Assembly (NCBI GenBank): GCA_031289015.1
Contig: JAITQG010000049.1
Span: 1-64,000, forward strand
Direction: 5' to 3'
Origin: Lactobacillaceae bacterium
GTDB lineage: Bacteria > Bacillota > Bacilli > Lactobacillales > Lactobacillaceae
DNA: 64,000 bases
Made by a program: the position numbers and the translations under genes
Part shown: positions 1-9,646 of the stretch, piece after piece
Position numbering within the stretch: position 1 is the first letter of the stretch
How the letters are laid out: every line of letters starts with the position of its first letter
Notes under the pieces: generated by a model
What the model was told of the DNA's origin: nothing
Seen by the model: only the letters and a program-made list of their open reading frames with translations
Database searches by the model: none

Positions 1-118
1 CGTTGTGGGTCTGAATATCGGGCGCCGGTTCCCCATATTCGGCCACCCTTGCTTTTCCCACAAATTGATCGCTCCGACCCCCAGCCGGCCCAAATCCCAA
101 AACAATGGGGCAGAGCTC
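1..118 (-). repeat. Possible truncated, divergent copy of the large structured element (E0)
   Basis: Read on the - strand, this stretch resembles the inner part of the complete elements at 253-510, 35052-35305 and 36781-37100. It has a GGGATTT-type arm start, a GGAGC block and a G-rich arm, in the same order as in the 35052 copy. A local inverted repeat pairs GAATAT with ATATTC near 13-40. Similarity is patchy and the element would run off the left edge, so this is tentative. No protein-coding gene is visible here. Confidence 0.35.
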
Positions 119-252
119 AGCTGGATGTTTTTAATTGATTTGTGATTGTCTACTCCAGATTAGTTTGGTGTGTGATCGGATATGCTAGTCATACGTGGAG
201 TTGATGAATTAAAAGAACCGCAGTGCAACCGTTCTGAATGTTGTAGCAGACA
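119..252. other. Non-coding spacer between E0 and E1
   Basis: I recognise no gene here. There is an imperfect dyad (ACTCCA near 152, TGGAGT near 197) and a short open frame of 27 codons starting at the ATG near 182 (begins MLVIRGVDELKE), without a clear ribosome binding site. It may be a remnant of a longer gene. The spacer lies between a possible minus-oriented and a definite plus-oriented structured element. Confidence 0.3.
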
Positions 253-510
253 GGTGAAGCTTTAGTAACCGGAAGGAGCTAAAGCGACTGGAGGTTGGGA
301 TTTTGGTTTCTGGGGGCAGGGGCGGAGCATTGCTGGCGTAGTGGTGGGTCAAGCGAGGTAGCGGCACCAACGCGGTCTTAGGGAGTTGGTTTCGCGCCAG
401 CGGAGCCGAATCCCTTAGACTAGTGGGACCGTGTCGCCCACCTCTACGCTAGCAATGCGGAGCCCCTGCCCCCAGAAACCAAAATCCCTTGGCCTGACAA
501 GGCCAAAACA
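253..510 (+). repeat. Large structured element, copy E1
   Basis: A multi-helix element of about 255 nt. Helices seen, from the outside in: a small 5' hairpin GCTTTAG (259-265)/CTAAAGC (279-285) whose loop carries GGAAGGAG; a perfect 27-bp pairing of 297-323 with 462-488; GCATTGCT (327-334)/AGCAATGC (451-458); GGCGTAG/CTACGCT; GGTGGG/CCCACC; and an apical region containing ACCAAC/GTTGGT. It closes with the hairpin TTGGCC (489-494)/GGCCAA (501-506). Conserved single-stranded blocks shared with the other copies include GCGACTGGAGGTTGG and AAGCGAGGTAG. No open frame is conserved. It could be a structured non-coding RNA or a palindromic mobile element; function unknown. Confidence 0.8.
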
Positions 511-545
511 AACACGGTAAAAATCAGCAGCCAAAAGCATGTTTA

Positions 546-554
546 TGCTAAAAT
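546..554 (+). promoter_or_regulatory. Extended -10 promoter of the asp23-fakA operon
   Basis: TGCTAAAAT (TG, one base, then TAAAAT) lies 31 bases before the likely start codon. The same extended -10 occurs before ydcF (18332) and plsX (21748), suggesting a common sigma-A promoter style. No convincing -35 is seen. Confidence 0.6.
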
Positions 555-584
555 GTAGTAAGTAACTATGGAGGGCAAATGATT

Positions 585-947
585 ATGGCAGTAAAGATGC
601 AAACACAACACGGCGTAGTTGAAATTGGCAACGACGTAATTGCAGCGATTGTAGGCGGGGCCGCAACTGATAACTATGGAGTTGTCGGCATGGCCAGCCA
701 AAACCCATTGCGTGATGGTATCAACCAAGTACTCAATGGGGATAATTTTGCTAAGGGCGTGGTCATTTCACAACATGATAATGGGGTCTCAGTTGATGTC
801 CATATCATTGTCGGGTATGGCATGAAAATATCTGAAATTTCAAAAAGTGTCCAAGCACGAGTAAAAAATGATTTAAACGTGATGCTAGGAATTGTTGCAA
901 ATGAAGTCAACGTAACAGTTCAAGGAGTTCGCCTGCTTGGTGAGTAG
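585..947 (+). CDS. Asp23/Gls24 (DUF322) family envelope stress protein, YloU-like
   Basis: A protein of 120 residues starting MAVKMQTQHG. I chose the ATG at 585 rather than the one at 579 because GGAGGG at 570-575 is then 9 bases away rather than 3. The Asp23 fold is recognised from VVGGAATDNYGVVGMAS near the N-terminus and the SVDVHIIVGYG strand region. The family comprises small cytoplasmic or membrane-associated proteins linked to cell-envelope homeostasis. Being directly upstream of the fatty-acid kinase gene (27 bases between) is the standard arrangement in Firmicutes and supports the call. The rpmB gene that often lies upstream on the other strand is not present in this window; a structured element sits there instead. 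Confidence 0.85.
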   Translation: MAVKMQTQHGVVEIGNDVIAAIVGGAATDNYGVVGMASQNPLRDGINQVLNGDNFAKGVVISQHDNGVSVDVHIIVGYGMKISEISKSVQARVKNDLNVMLGIVANEVNVTVQGVRLLGE

Positions 948-973
948 CCACGACACGTTAAGGAGATAAGACG

Positions 974-2659
974 GTGGAAGTTGTTAATGAAATTACCAAT
1001 GTTGAATTTGGTAAGATGATCAACGCGGCAGCCAATGCGCTGAAAGAAAACGCCGAGAAAATCAATAAATTGAATGTTTTCCCTGTGCCAGATGGTGATA
1101 CAGGAACAAATATGACCCTCTCAATGGCCTCAGGTGCTGAATACGAGCGCGATGAAACCGACACTAAGTTGGGTGTTTTAGCGAACGCCACGGCCAAAGG
1201 TTTGTTGATGGGAGCGCGCGGTAATTCGGGTGTGATTTTGTCACAAATTTTCCGTGGCTTTGCGAGTGCGGTTAAAGATAAAGAGATTTTGACGGCGCGC
1301 GATTATGCGGATGGTCTAATGGGTGGGGCTGAAACAGCGTATAAAGCCGTGATGAAGCCAACTGAAGGCACGATCCTCACAGTTATTCGTGAAGCTGCCT
1401 CAGCCGCCAATCAAGCCGCTAAGCAGACTGACGATGTCGTTGAAGTGGCCAAAGCTGCTTATGATGCATCAGAAAAGGCCTTGGCTTCAACCCCAGACTT
1501 ATTGCCAGTCTTAAAAGAGGTTGGCGTTGTTGATTCAGGGGGCCAAGGTTTGGTAATTGTCCTCGAGGCCTTTTATGCGGTGCTATCTGGCCAAGAATTA
1601 AGTCATGATGCAATCGATAATGCGGGATTGGAAGCTATGGTACAACAATTGCATAATGCTGGTGTGCAAGGCGAATTGAATCCGGCTGATATCGAGTTTG
1701 GTTATTGCACGGAGATGATGGTCGATATTGCGCAAGGAACTACGTATGAAGAAACGTTTGATTACGACAAGTTCTATGCTTATTTGGCGGATTTGGGTGA
1801 TTCATTGTTGGTAATCAACGATGATGAAGTGGTTAAAGTCCACGTCCATACCGAACATCCGGGCAATGTTTTTGAATGGGGGTTGAAGTTTGGATCTTTG
1901 CGCAAGACTAAGGTCGATAATATGCGTAATCAACAAGCCGAAGCTGCCGCTGCCGCCTTGCAAACTAAAGACACAGAAGCAACGACTGAATTACCAGCTG
2001 TCGAAACAGCGGTGATTGCCATTGCTGCTGGTCAAGGGGTCGCTGATTTGTTTAAGTCAGCTGGGGCCACCATTGTGTTAGATGGTTCGGCCGCCCCATC
2101 AACCGCTGATTTGGTTGATGCGATTGCCCGTGCAAATGCGCAAAAGGTTGTTATTTTGCCAAATGATTCAAATATCTTTATGGCCGCTGAACAAGCCAAA
2201 AAGGTTGCTGAAGTACCAGTTGAAATTGTTAAGTCGCGCTTTATCAATCAAGGCTTGACGGCTTTAATTGTGGGCTTCAATCCAGCTGCAGAATTGGAAG
2301 ATAATGCGGCGAATATGACGGAAGCTTTGGCGGACGTCAAATCAGGAGCCGTGACGACTTCAGTGCGTGACACGACGCTTGGTGGTTTGCAAATTCATGA
2401 AGGTGATGCAATTGGCCTTTTTGATGGCACAATTGTTGTTGCTGAACCTAAGGCCGACATTCAAACTGCGGCAATTTCATTGATGCATAAGATGTTGGAT
2501 GCAGATTCAGAACTGGTCACTTTGATTTATGGGGCTGAGACAACGGCCAAAGAAGCTGCCAAGTTAGAAGCGGCCATTTTGGCCATTGATGAAGATTTGG
2601 AAATCGAAGTTCATGATGGTGGGCAACCTTTGTATCCATTCTTGTTATCTGTTGAATAA
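974..2659 (+). CDS. fakA: Fatty acid kinase catalytic subunit FakA-like (DAK2 + EDD domains, YloV)
   Basis: 561 residues, GTG start with AGGAG at 961-965. The N-terminal third is a DhaL/DAK2-type ATP-binding domain: NVFPVPDGDTGTNM (residues ~34-47) holds the aspartates that bind Mg-ATP, and GARGNSGVILSQIF follows near residue 80. The C-terminal part is an EDD/DegV-like domain ending HDGGQPLYPFLLSVE. In this family the protein phosphorylates fatty acids delivered by a FakB (DegV) partner, giving acyl-phosphate that PlsX/PlsY can use; plsX is in this window at 21799. It shares the operon with the asp23-type gene and ends at a terminator. No FakB gene is visible here. Confidence 0.9.
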   Translation: MEVVNEITNVEFGKMINAAANALKENAEKINKLNVFPVPDGDTGTNMTLSMASGAEYERDETDTKLGVLANATAKGLLMGARGNSGVILSQIFRGFASAVKDKEILTARDYADGLMGGAETAYKAVMKPTEGTILTVIREAASAANQAAKQTDDVVEVAKAAYDASEKALASTPDLLPVLKEVGVVDSGGQGLVIVLEAFYAVLSGQELSHDAIDNAGLEAMVQQLHNAGVQGELNPADIEFGYCTEMMVDIAQGTTYEETFDYDKFYAYLADLGDSLLVINDDEVVKVHVHTEHPGNVFEWGLKFGSLRKTKVDNMRNQQAEAAAAALQTKDTEATTELPAVETAVIAIAAGQGVADLFKSAGATIVLDGSAAPSTADLVDAIARANAQKVVILPNDSNIFMAAEQAKKVAEVPVEIVKSRFINQGLTALIVGFNPAAELEDNAANMTEALADVKSGAVTTSVRDTTLGGLQIHEGDAIGLFDGTIVVAEPKADIQTAAISLMHKMLDADSELVTLIYGAETTAKEAAKLEAAILAIDEDLEIEVHDGGQPLYPFLLSVE

Positions 2660-2667
2660 TAAATGCT

Positions 2668-2701
2668 AATCTTGTGGTTTTTAACTGCGAGATTTTTTTA
2701 T
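2668..2701 (+). terminator. Intrinsic terminator after fakA
   Basis: AATCTTG pairs with CGAGATT (one G-U pair) and is followed by a run of T. Confidence 0.75.
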
Positions 2702-2761
2702 TACAATTGCGTAGTAGAATAAACTTAACGAGTTTAATTTGTGAAATTAAAGGAGTCGATT

Positions 2762-3592
2762 ATGGAAAATGTTAACTGGCCGGATTTTTTGGCCCACCAG
2801 CACCAATTTCAAACTAACGACAATGTGACGTTAGCGTATGGCGATTTTGGCCCAGCCAGTGCGCAACCTATTGTTTTAGTTGGCGGTTACTCATCGACGC
2901 AAGCGACTTGGTGCTTGCAAGTTGGGCCTTTAGTCGCTGCTGGTTATCGCGTGATTACCTTTGATCGGCGTAATCATGGCGAATCGCAACAGGTTACATA
3001 TGGCAAAACGCTGGCCCGGCATGCGGTTGATTTGGCTGAATTGTTGGCGGTTTTAGAAATCACGCAACCAATCTTAATTGGCCATTCTATGGGTGTAAGC
3101 TGTATTTGGAGCTACATAAATTTGTACACTGACGCCAATGTGAAGACGATCATTTCATTGGATTCATCGCCTAAAGTGTTAAATGATGAAACTTGGTCGA
3201 CTGGCATGTATGGTTTGACGATTAATTCCATTGCCGAGTGTATCCAGGACTTTCCACACTTAAAATTAACGGCCGGGCACCTTGATATCTTAATTAAACG
3301 CGAATTGGGTGAATCTAACCGCCAGCCGTTTGATTTTTCGCAGATGCAAAGCTTGTTGCTCGATAGTTTGACCAAAGATTGGCGCCCAGTCATTGGCCGC
3401 ATCACTACACCAACTTTATTGGTTGGAGCCAGCGAGTCTTCCGTTTGTCCAGCCAGTCATGTGGATGCGACCCAAGAGTTGAATCCCAAATATATCAAAA
3501 CGCATAAAATATATAATTCAGGTCATCTACCACATTTAGAACAAAGCGCAGAAGTGAATCGAGAACTGCTCAATTTCCTCACAGCCTTGTAA
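2762..3592 (+). CDS. Alpha/beta-hydrolase family protein
   Basis: 276 residues. The ATG at 2762 follows AGGAG (2751-2755) at good spacing; an in-frame GTG at 2741 lies upstream of that site and is unlikely. It has the alpha/beta-hydrolase layout: an oxyanion loop after IVLVGGYSS, FDRRNHGES, the nucleophile elbow GHSMG (Ser near residue 113) and the C-terminal histidine in SGHLPHLEQ. The usual acidic residue after the sixth strand (GxxDxxxP) appears here as GASESSVCP, so the catalytic acid may be that glutamate or lie elsewhere. No signal peptide. It is a single-gene unit with terminators on both sides. Substrate unknown; esterase or peptidase-like activity are both possible. Confidence 0.75.
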   Translation: MENVNWPDFLAHQHQFQTNDNVTLAYGDFGPASAQPIVLVGGYSSTQATWCLQVGPLVAAGYRVITFDRRNHGESQQVTYGKTLARHAVDLAELLAVLEITQPILIGHSMGVSCIWSYINLYTDANVKTIISLDSSPKVLNDETWSTGMYGLTINSIAECIQDFPHLKLTAGHLDILIKRELGESNRQPFDFSQMQSLLLDSLTKDWRPVIGRITTPTLLVGASESSVCPASHVDATQELNPKYIKTHKIYNSGHLPHLEQSAEVNRELLNFLTAL

Positions 3593-3620
3593 ATAACGGC
3601 ACTTTAATAATCCTGATTTT

Positions 3621-3660
3621 AAGCCCTATTAGTCGGTAATACAGACTAATAGGGCTTTAT
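3621..3660 (+). terminator. Strong intrinsic terminator after the hydrolase gene
   Basis: AAGCCCTATTAGTC pairs with the 14 bases at 3643-3656 almost perfectly around an 8-base loop, followed by T-rich DNA. The near-perfect stem could also work in the other direction. Confidence 0.85.
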
Positions 3661-3742
3661 ATTTTCCAACCCATATTTTCTAAAAAAATGAATGGCTATT
3701 ACTTTGAAATCAGGGGTCTAAATGTTAAGCTAAAGGTAATAG

Positions 3743-3756
3743 TGAACACGCTTTCA
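3743..3756 (+). promoter_or_regulatory. cre-like site upstream of lplA-pdhABCD
   Basis: TGAACACGCTTTCA matches the CcpA consensus TGWNANCGNTNWCA at all fixed positions except the fifth base. It ends 20 bases before the lplA start, in the leader of the operon, where CcpA binding could repress. Confidence 0.45.
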
Positions 3757-3775
3757 TTGTTGGAAGGAGCCGTGG

Positions 3776-4756
3776 ATGAAATATTTAATTAACGATAGTC
3801 ATGATGCATATTTCAATATTGCGATGGACACGTGGATGCTGCGTAATCTCAAACAAGCTGAGCCGATCTTTAGGCTTTGGCAAAATGATCGCTCGATAAT
3901 TGTGGGTAAAAATCAGAATACGTTTGCTGAAATTAACCAAGAATATGTCGACGAACACGACATTAAGGTGGTGCGGCGGATGACGGGTGGTGGTGCGGTC
4001 TATCATGACCTGCAAAACATCAATTTCACCTTCATTGTTCCAGTGGCCGATCCAAGCAAGGTCAATTTCAAGGAATTTGTGCAACCCATGGTCGATGCCT
4101 TGCATGACATTGGCGTGCCAGCCGAAATTAATGGCCGCAATGATTTGTTGCTCGACGGGAAAAAGATTTCTGGTAATGCGCAACGTTATGAACGTGGTTA
4201 TTTAATTCATCACGGGACCTTGATGTTTGATGTGGACGTTGAGACCATGGTGCGCAGCTTGAATGTGGCTGATGAAAAATTTATTTCTAAAGCTGCTAAA
4301 TCTGTGCGTTCGCGCGTGGGGAATATCAAAGCTTTTGCGGGCCAAAACTCGGTGCTTGATTTTCTGGCCGTCGTGCAAACACGGCTCGCTGATGGAGATT
4401 CGGAATTAGTTTTGGATGCCAGCCAGTTAGCTGAGATTGAACAGTTACGTGATGAACAATTTAGTCAGTGGGCTTGGAATTATGGGCAGTCACCAGAATT
4501 CACCTATAACAAACATGAACGCTTTGATGCCGGCACGATTGAATTACATGCTAATGTTGAAGCGGGCATTATCCAAGCCATTAGGTTTACTGGGGATTAC
4601 TTGGGTTGGGAAGACATTGCTGATTTTGAAGCTTACTTTATTGGTCAACCATTTACCAAGCAAGCTGTAGAAGATGTGTTGGCCAAGGTCTCAGTTACTA
4701 ATTATTTTGGTGAAAAAGTTACTGCAAATAACATAATCAGTTTATTTGAGTCATAG
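3776..4756 (+). CDS. lplA: Lipoate--protein ligase A
   Basis: 326 residues, ATG after GGAAGGAG. The catalytic core shows the lipoate-ligase signature RRMTGGGAVYHD (residues ~66-77), then GRNDLLLDGKKISGNAQ with the invariant lysine near residue 133, and the HHGTLMFD strand. A C-terminal accessory domain follows, as in LplA/LplJ. The enzyme uses ATP to attach free lipoate to the lysine of E2-type lipoyl domains. It is 14 bases upstream of pdhA and clearly in the same transcript, so its main substrate is likely PdhC (Lys43). No lipoate biosynthesis genes are visible, which fits a lipoate scavenger. Confidence 0.92.
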   Translation: MKYLINDSHDAYFNIAMDTWMLRNLKQAEPIFRLWQNDRSIIVGKNQNTFAEINQEYVDEHDIKVVRRMTGGGAVYHDLQNINFTFIVPVADPSKVNFKEFVQPMVDALHDIGVPAEINGRNDLLLDGKKISGNAQRYERGYLIHHGTLMFDVDVETMVRSLNVADEKFISKAAKSVRSRVGNIKAFAGQNSVLDFLAVVQTRLADGDSELVLDASQLAEIEQLRDEQFSQWAWNYGQSPEFTYNKHERFDAGTIELHANVEAGIIQAIRFTGDYLGWEDIADFEAYFIGQPFTKQAVEDVLAKVSVTNYFGEKVTANNIISLFES

Positions 4757-4770
4757 AAAGGAATATAGAT

Positions 4771-5874
4771 ATGACAGCGATTTTAGATTTTGAAGCACAG
4801 TTGCAACTCCAAGATGACACCTTTCAAGTGTTAAACATTTTGGATAAAGAGGGTAAGGTTTTAGACAGCGATTTAGAAGGTCAAGTTGGGTTGAGCGATG
4901 AGCAATTGGTCGCTTTGATCAAAGACATGTTGTTCTCACGGACGTTAAATGATCGTTCGACTAAGTTGGCCAAGCAAGGCCGCCTTGGTTTCTTTGCGCC
5001 AACCATTGGACAAGAAGCATCACAAATTGCCAGCCAGTTGGCCTTTGCACCAGAAGATTATCTATTGCCTGGTTATCGTGATATTCCGCAATTGATTTTG
5101 CATGGTTTGACAATCGAACAAGCGTTCTTGTGGTCACGTGGGCACTATGATGCTTTAGATGTGCCAGAAGAATTGCATGTTTGGTTCCCCCAAATTGTAA
5201 TCGGCGCCCAAATTATTGAAACAGCTGGAATTGCACTCGGCTTGAAGAAGAAAAAGACGGGCACTGTAGCCTTTACCTACACGGGTGATGGTGGTTCATC
5301 ACAGGGTGATACGTATGAAGGTATCAATTTTGCCGGTGCGTATCATGCACCAGCCGTGTTCTTCATTCAAAATAACGGCTTTGCAATTTCGACGCCACGG
5401 GGGGTCCAAACTGCCGCACCACATTTGGCTGCCAAGGGTTGGGCCGCTGGAATTCCAAGTATTGTAGTTGACGGGATGGATCCATTGGCGATGTATTTGG
5501 CCGCTAAGACAGCACGTGAATGGGCTGCATCAGGCAAGGGGCCGGTCTTGATTGAAACTTTGACGTCCCGCTTTGGACCGCATTCAATGAGTGGTGACGA
5601 TCCATTGCGTTACCGGACGCAAGCCGACCTTGATGACTGGCTTCCACACGATCCATTGATTCGTTTCCGGAATTACCTGGAAGCAAAGGGCTTGTGGTCA
5701 AAGGAACAAGAACAAGCCACGATTGACGAATTGAATGCTAAAATCGACACGGCAGTTGAAAATGCGGACAATGTAGCCAAGATGAAGGTTTCAACCATGC
5801 TAAAGCACACCTTGGAAGTTCCAGGGCAAGCCATGCAAGAACAAATCGATTATTTTGAAGGGCAAGGTAAGTAA
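4771..5874 (+). CDS. pdhA: Pyruvate dehydrogenase E1 component, alpha subunit
   Basis: 367 residues. The thiamine-diphosphate motif is clear: [20 protein letters not shown] (from about residue 171) through [21 protein letters not shown] and PGYRDIPQL are typical of the alpha subunit of branched E1 enzymes, and [17 protein letters not shown] is the conserved phosphorylation-loop equivalent. With PdhB it decarboxylates pyruvate and passes the acetyl group to the E2 lipoyl arm. Gene order pdhABCD and the 2-base gap to pdhB support co-translation. A branched-chain 2-oxoacid E1 is the alternative, but the whole operon fits PDH. Confidence 0.92.
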   Translation: MTAILDFEAQLQLQDDTFQVLNILDKEGKVLDSDLEGQVGLSDEQLVALIKDMLFSRTLNDRSTKLAKQGRLGFFAPTIGQEASQIASQLAFAPEDYLLPGYRDIPQLILHGLTIEQAFLWSRGHYDALDVPEELHVWFPQIVIGAQIIETAGIALGLKKKKTGTVAFTYTGDGGSSQGDTYEGINFAGAYHAPAVFFIQNNGFAISTPRGVQTAAPHLAAKGWAAGIPSIVVDGMDPLAMYLAAKTAREWAASGKGPVLIETLTSRFGPHSMSGDDPLRYRTQADLDDWLPHDPLIRFRNYLEAKGLWSKEQEQATIDELNAKIDTAVENADNVAKMKVSTMLKHTLEVPGQAMQEQIDYFEGQGK

Positions 5875-5876
5875 CC

Positions 5877-6857
5877 ATGGCAGAAAAGACTTATATTGCA
5901 GCAATTACCGAAGCACTTGATTTAGCTTTGGAAAAATATGATAACACGTTGATTTTTGGTGAAGACGTCGGTCAAAACGGCGGTGTGTTCCGGGCAACTG
6001 AAGGCCTACAAGCCAAGTATGGTGAAGAACGCGTCTTCAATACACCACTGGCCGAGTCAGGGATTGGTGGTTTGGCAATCGGGTTGGCAACAACTGGATT
6101 CCGGCCCATTATGGAAATTCAATTCTATGGCTTTATCTTTGAAGTCTTTGATTCAGTGGCAGGCCAATTGGCGCGTAATCGTTTCCGTTTTAATAATCAG
6201 CGCAATTTCCCGGTTGTCGTGCGGACACCATATGGTGGGGGAACGAAAACGCCAGAAATGCACGCGGATAATTTAGAAGGCTTGATGGCACAAACCCCTG
6301 GGGTCCGTGTCGTGATGCCATCAAATCCCGCTGATGCAAAGGGGCTATTGTTGGCCTCAATTGAGTCAAATGATCCGGTGGTCTTTTTGGAACATTTGCG
6401 CCTCTATCGTTCAATTAAGGGTGAAGTGCCAGAAGGTTATTACACGACACCATTGGATAAAGCCGCGATTACCCGTGAAGGTAAAGATGTAAGTATCATC
6501 ACATATGGTGGGATGGTACCGATGGCGTTGAAGGCGGCTGAAGAGTTAGCTAAGCAAGGCATTGACGCTGAAATTGTTGATTTGCGGACCGTTAGTCCAT
6601 TAGACATTGAAACGATTGGTCAATCAGTCCAAAAGACTGGCCGTGTGGTAGTTGCCCAAGAAGCCCAACGCCAATCCGGCATTGGCGCAATGGTTATGAG
6701 TGAAATTGTCGAACGCTTTGCCTTGGATTTGAAGGCGCCGATTGCTCGCGTAGCCGCCCCAGATAGTATTTATCCATTTGCCATGGCTGAATCTGATTGG
6801 ATGCCAAAGGTCGATGATATCGTTGAAAAGGCGCAGGAGGTTGTGAACTATGACTGA
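5877..6857 (+). CDS. pdhB: Pyruvate dehydrogenase E1 component, beta subunit
   Basis: 326 residues, the usual length. [34 protein letters not shown] and [19 protein letters not shown] are characteristic of the transketolase-like beta subunit, and the C-terminal transketolase_C region includes [14 protein letters not shown] and [12 protein letters not shown]. It forms the E1 heterotetramer with PdhA. The gene overlaps the start of pdhC by 8 bases, with the pdhC ribosome binding site (GGAGG) inside its last codons. Confidence 0.93.
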   Translation: MAEKTYIAAITEALDLALEKYDNTLIFGEDVGQNGGVFRATEGLQAKYGEERVFNTPLAESGIGGLAIGLATTGFRPIMEIQFYGFIFEVFDSVAGQLARNRFRFNNQRNFPVVVRTPYGGGTKTPEMHADNLEGLMAQTPGVRVVMPSNPADAKGLLLASIESNDPVVFLEHLRLYRSIKGEVPEGYYTTPLDKAAITREGKDVSIITYGGMVPMALKAAEELAKQGIDAEIVDLRTVSPLDIETIGQSVQKTGRVVVAQEAQRQSGIGAMVMSEIVERFALDLKAPIARVAAPDSIYPFAMAESDWMPKVDDIVEKAQEVVNYD

Positions 6858-8166
6858 AATCTTTAATATGCCAGATATCGGCGAGGGGATGGCAGAAGGT
6901 GAAATTTCTTCTTGGTTGATTAAAGTTGGCGATGTAGTTAAAGCCGAAGATGAAATTGCTGAAGTTCAAAATGACAAGTTATTGCAAGAAATTATGTCAC
7001 CTTATTCTGGAACGGTGACTAAGTTGTTCGTTGAAGCAGGGACCACGGTTTCTGTTGGCGAACCCTTGGTCGAGTTTGATGGGGAGGGTGCCAGTGCGCC
7101 AGCGGCTACACCTGTAGCAACGACGCAAGCAGCTCCAACGCCAGTACCAATGCCAGCACCGGCAGCAGTGCCTGAAGCACCAACGCCAACACCGGTTGCA
7201 ACTAGTCCTGCACCGAGTGTCGGTGGCCGTGTATTGGCGATGCCGTCAGTGCGCCATGCGGCTCGGCAAGCTGGGATTGATTTGGCAACCGTGACGCCAA
7301 CTGGGCGACACGGGCATATCACCCTAGCTGATGTGCAAACTGCCCAACAAACGGGCACGGTACCTACGCCAGCGGCCACACCAGCTCAACCAAGTGTTGC
7401 CACGGCTTCGACGCCAGTTGCTCCAACACCAGTGCCAGCAACGCCAGTTATTGCCCCTGAAGTCAAAGAAGGACGCGTTAAGATGACGCCAGTTCGCAAG
7501 GCAATTGCCAAGGCGATGGAACATCAAAACACCACGATTCCGGCAGTGACCAATCTGGACAGTGTCGAAGTTTCAAAGCTGATGGTACACCGGAATAACT
7601 TTAAAGACCAAGCGGCAGACCAAGGCATTAAGTTAACGTACTTGGCTTATGCAACTAAGGCGTTGGCATTGGTGGCTAAGAAGTTCCCAGAAGTTAATGC
7701 CAGTCTTGATTTGGATACGCAAGAAGTGGTTTACCATGACACAGTCAACGTTGGAATCGCCGTGAATGCACCGGCTGGGTTGTTTGTACCAGTTGTTGCC
7801 CACGCTGAAACTAAGTCGATTTTGACTATTGCCAAGGAAATTGAAGCCTTAGCAAGTGCGGTGCGGGATGGTTCAATCCAAGCAACGCAAATGCAAGGTA
7901 GCACGATTACCATTTCAAACCTTGGTTCGGCGCAAGGGGCATGGTTTACCCCCATTATTAATGGACAAGAAGTTGCAATTTTGGGGCTTGGATCAATTAA
8001 ACAAGAACCAATTGTCGATGCTGATGGACAACTCGCAGTTGGTAACAACATGAAATTGTCATTGACGTATGATCATCGTTTGATTGATGGCATGCTTGGT
8101 CAAGGGGCCTTGAATTACTTGAAGCAATTGTTGGCTGATCCGGCCTTCATGCTCATGGAGGTGTAA
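6850..8166 (+). CDS. pdhC: Pyruvate dehydrogenase E2 (dihydrolipoamide acetyltransferase)
   Basis: 438 residues with one lipoyl domain (residues ~1-80). The lipoylated lysine is Lys43 in VQNDKLLQE, where many homologues have ETDK. A Pro/Ala/Thr-rich swinging linker follows (~82-125), then the E1/E3-binding domain ([14 protein letters not shown]...[11 protein letters not shown]), a second Pro/Ala linker, and the catalytic domain from about residue 210 with the active-site histidine in DHRLIDG (His409). It transfers acetyl from the lipoyl arm to CoA. Having only one lipoyl domain is common in Gram-positive PDH. The linker DNA is GC-richer and repetitive, as expected for Ala/Pro codons. Confidence 0.93.
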   Translation: MTEIFNMPDIGEGMAEGEISSWLIKVGDVVKAEDEIAEVQNDKLLQEIMSPYSGTVTKLFVEAGTTVSVGEPLVEFDGEGASAPAATPVATTQAAPTPVPMPAPAAVPEAPTPTPVATSPAPSVGGRVLAMPSVRHAARQAGIDLATVTPTGRHGHITLADVQTAQQTGTVPTPAATPAQPSVATASTPVAPTPVPATPVIAPEVKEGRVKMTPVRKAIAKAMEHQNTTIPAVTNLDSVEVSKLMVHRNNFKDQAADQGIKLTYLAYATKALALVAKKFPEVNASLDLDTQEVVYHDTVNVGIAVNAPAGLFVPVVAHAETKSILTIAKEIEALASAVRDGSIQATQMQGSTITISNLGSAQGAWFTPIINGQEVAILGLGSIKQEPIVDADGQLAVGNNMKLSLTYDHRLIDGMLGQGALNYLKQLLADPAFMLMEV

Positions 8167-8168
8167 GC

Positions 8169-9572
8169 ATGGTTGTAGGAGCACAAGCAACACCAGTTGG
8201 AACCTTGATTTTAGGCTCGGGACCTGGTGGGTATGTCGCTGCCATTCGAGCTGCTGAATTGGGCCAAAAGGTGACGATTGTTGAACGTGATTTCATTGGT
8301 GGCATTTGTTTGAATGTTGGCTGTATTCCGTCTAAAGCCTTGATTCAAGCGGGCCATATCTACCAACACGGGCTCCACGAAAATCCAATGGGGATTACGT
8401 TTGAAAAGCCCACCATTGATTTTGCAAAGACCCAAGATTGGAAGCAACATCAAGTTGTGGAACGTTTGACGGGTGGCGTTGAAATGTTGTTGAAGAAGCA
8501 CAAAGTTGACATTGTCCGTGGAGCCGCGCGCTTTACTGATAATGAGACCGTTAACGTGATTGATGCTGAGGGTAACTCGCATTTGTTCTCGTTTGACTCA
8601 GCGATTGTGGCGACGGGTTCACGCCCAGTTGAGATGCCCGGTTTTGCCTTTAAAGACCGCGTCATCGATTCGACGGGGGCTTTGGCCTTACCAGAAATCC
8701 CTAAAAAGTTAACCATTATTGGTGGTGGCGTAATCGCGGCTGAGTTGGGTAATGCGTATGCCAACTTTGGCACCGAAGTAACGATCATTATTCGGTCTGA
8801 CAAGATTCTCAAGGGCTTTGATCGTGAGATGGTCAAGTTAGTCTTAGATGATTTTAAGGCCAAGGGTGTGACGGTCATTACGAATGCTAAATTCAAAGAA
8901 GCCACGCAGACTGATACCGCAGTGACGGTGCATTACGAACTTGATGGCGCAGAACAAGCCCTTGAAGCTGACTATTGTCTAGTTTCAACGGGACGGCGCC
9001 CAAATACTGATGCAATTGGGTTAAACCAAACCGACATTAAAGTATCTGACCGCGGCTTGATTGAAGTCGATGCCCAACAACGGACATCTGTTAAGCACAT
9101 CTTTGCCATTGGTGATATCGTCGCTGGCCCTGGGTTGGCGCACAAAGCTAGCTTTGAAGCCAAGGTGGCCGCGGCAGTGATTGCCGAACAAGCCGTCATT
9201 GACGATCATATTGCGATGCCTGAAGTTGCCTATACCGATCCAGAGTTAGCAACTGTGGGGATGACGCTCGCTGAAGCCAAAGAGAGCGGTGCCAAAGTGG
9301 CCAAGTTCCCATTTGCTGCCAACGGACGCGCCATTAGTATGACGCAAACCGCTGGCTTCATTCGCTTAATTTCTGATGCGACAACGGATGCCTTATTAGG
9401 TGCCCAAATTGCCGGGCCGAGTGCCTCAGATTTGATTAGTGAATTAGCGTTGGCGATTGAAAATGGTTTGACGACTGAAGATATTTCATTGACGATTCAT
9501 CCGCATCCAAGTTTGGGTGAAGCAGTGATGGATGCCGCCGAATTGGCAGATGGTTTGCCAATTCATGTATAA
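8169..9572 (+). CDS. pdhD: Dihydrolipoyl dehydrogenase (E3)
   Basis: 467 residues. FAD-binding GSGPGGYVAAIRAAELG, the redox-active disulfide motif GGICLNVGCIPSK (two cysteines five apart, near residues 46-51), an NAD-binding GGGVIAAELGNAYANFG, FAIGDIVAGPGLAHKA, and the C-terminal catalytic pair in HPHPSLGEAVMDAAE. It reoxidises dihydrolipoyl-E2 with NAD+. It lacks the extra N-terminal lipoyl domain found in some homologues. Last gene of the lplA-pdh unit, followed by a terminator. Confidence 0.95.
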   Translation: MVVGAQATPVGTLILGSGPGGYVAAIRAAELGQKVTIVERDFIGGICLNVGCIPSKALIQAGHIYQHGLHENPMGITFEKPTIDFAKTQDWKQHQVVERLTGGVEMLLKKHKVDIVRGAARFTDNETVNVIDAEGNSHLFSFDSAIVATGSRPVEMPGFAFKDRVIDSTGALALPEIPKKLTIIGGGVIAAELGNAYANFGTEVTIIIRSDKILKGFDREMVKLVLDDFKAKGVTVITNAKFKEATQTDTAVTVHYELDGAEQALEADYCLVSTGRRPNTDAIGLNQTDIKVSDRGLIEVDAQQRTSVKHIFAIGDIVAGPGLAHKASFEAKVAAAVIAEQAVIDDHIAMPEVAYTDPELATVGMTLAEAKESGAKVAKFPFAANGRAISMTQTAGFIRLISDATTDALLGAQIAGPSASDLISELALAIENGLTTEDISLTIHPHPSLGEAVMDAAELADGLPIHV

Positions 9573-9585
9573 TTAAAGCTAAATT

Positions 9586-9630
9586 AAAAAGAAAATGGAC
9601 GCAGTGATGCTGACCATTTTCTTTTGTTTT
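9586..9630 (+). terminator. Intrinsic terminator after pdhD
   Basis: AAAAAGAAAATGG pairs with CCATTTTCTTTTG around a 15-base loop and is followed by TTTT. Confidence 0.8.
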
Positions 9631-9646
9631 AGAAGTGAGGTAGCAA

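Noticed and set aside
6850..6857. Apparent frameshift where pdhB and pdhC overlap
   Set aside because: Both proteins are full length with their family ends and starts intact, and the ribosome binding site of pdhC is in place. It is a normal overlap, as at 12477-12484, 47472-47479 and 52485-52503.
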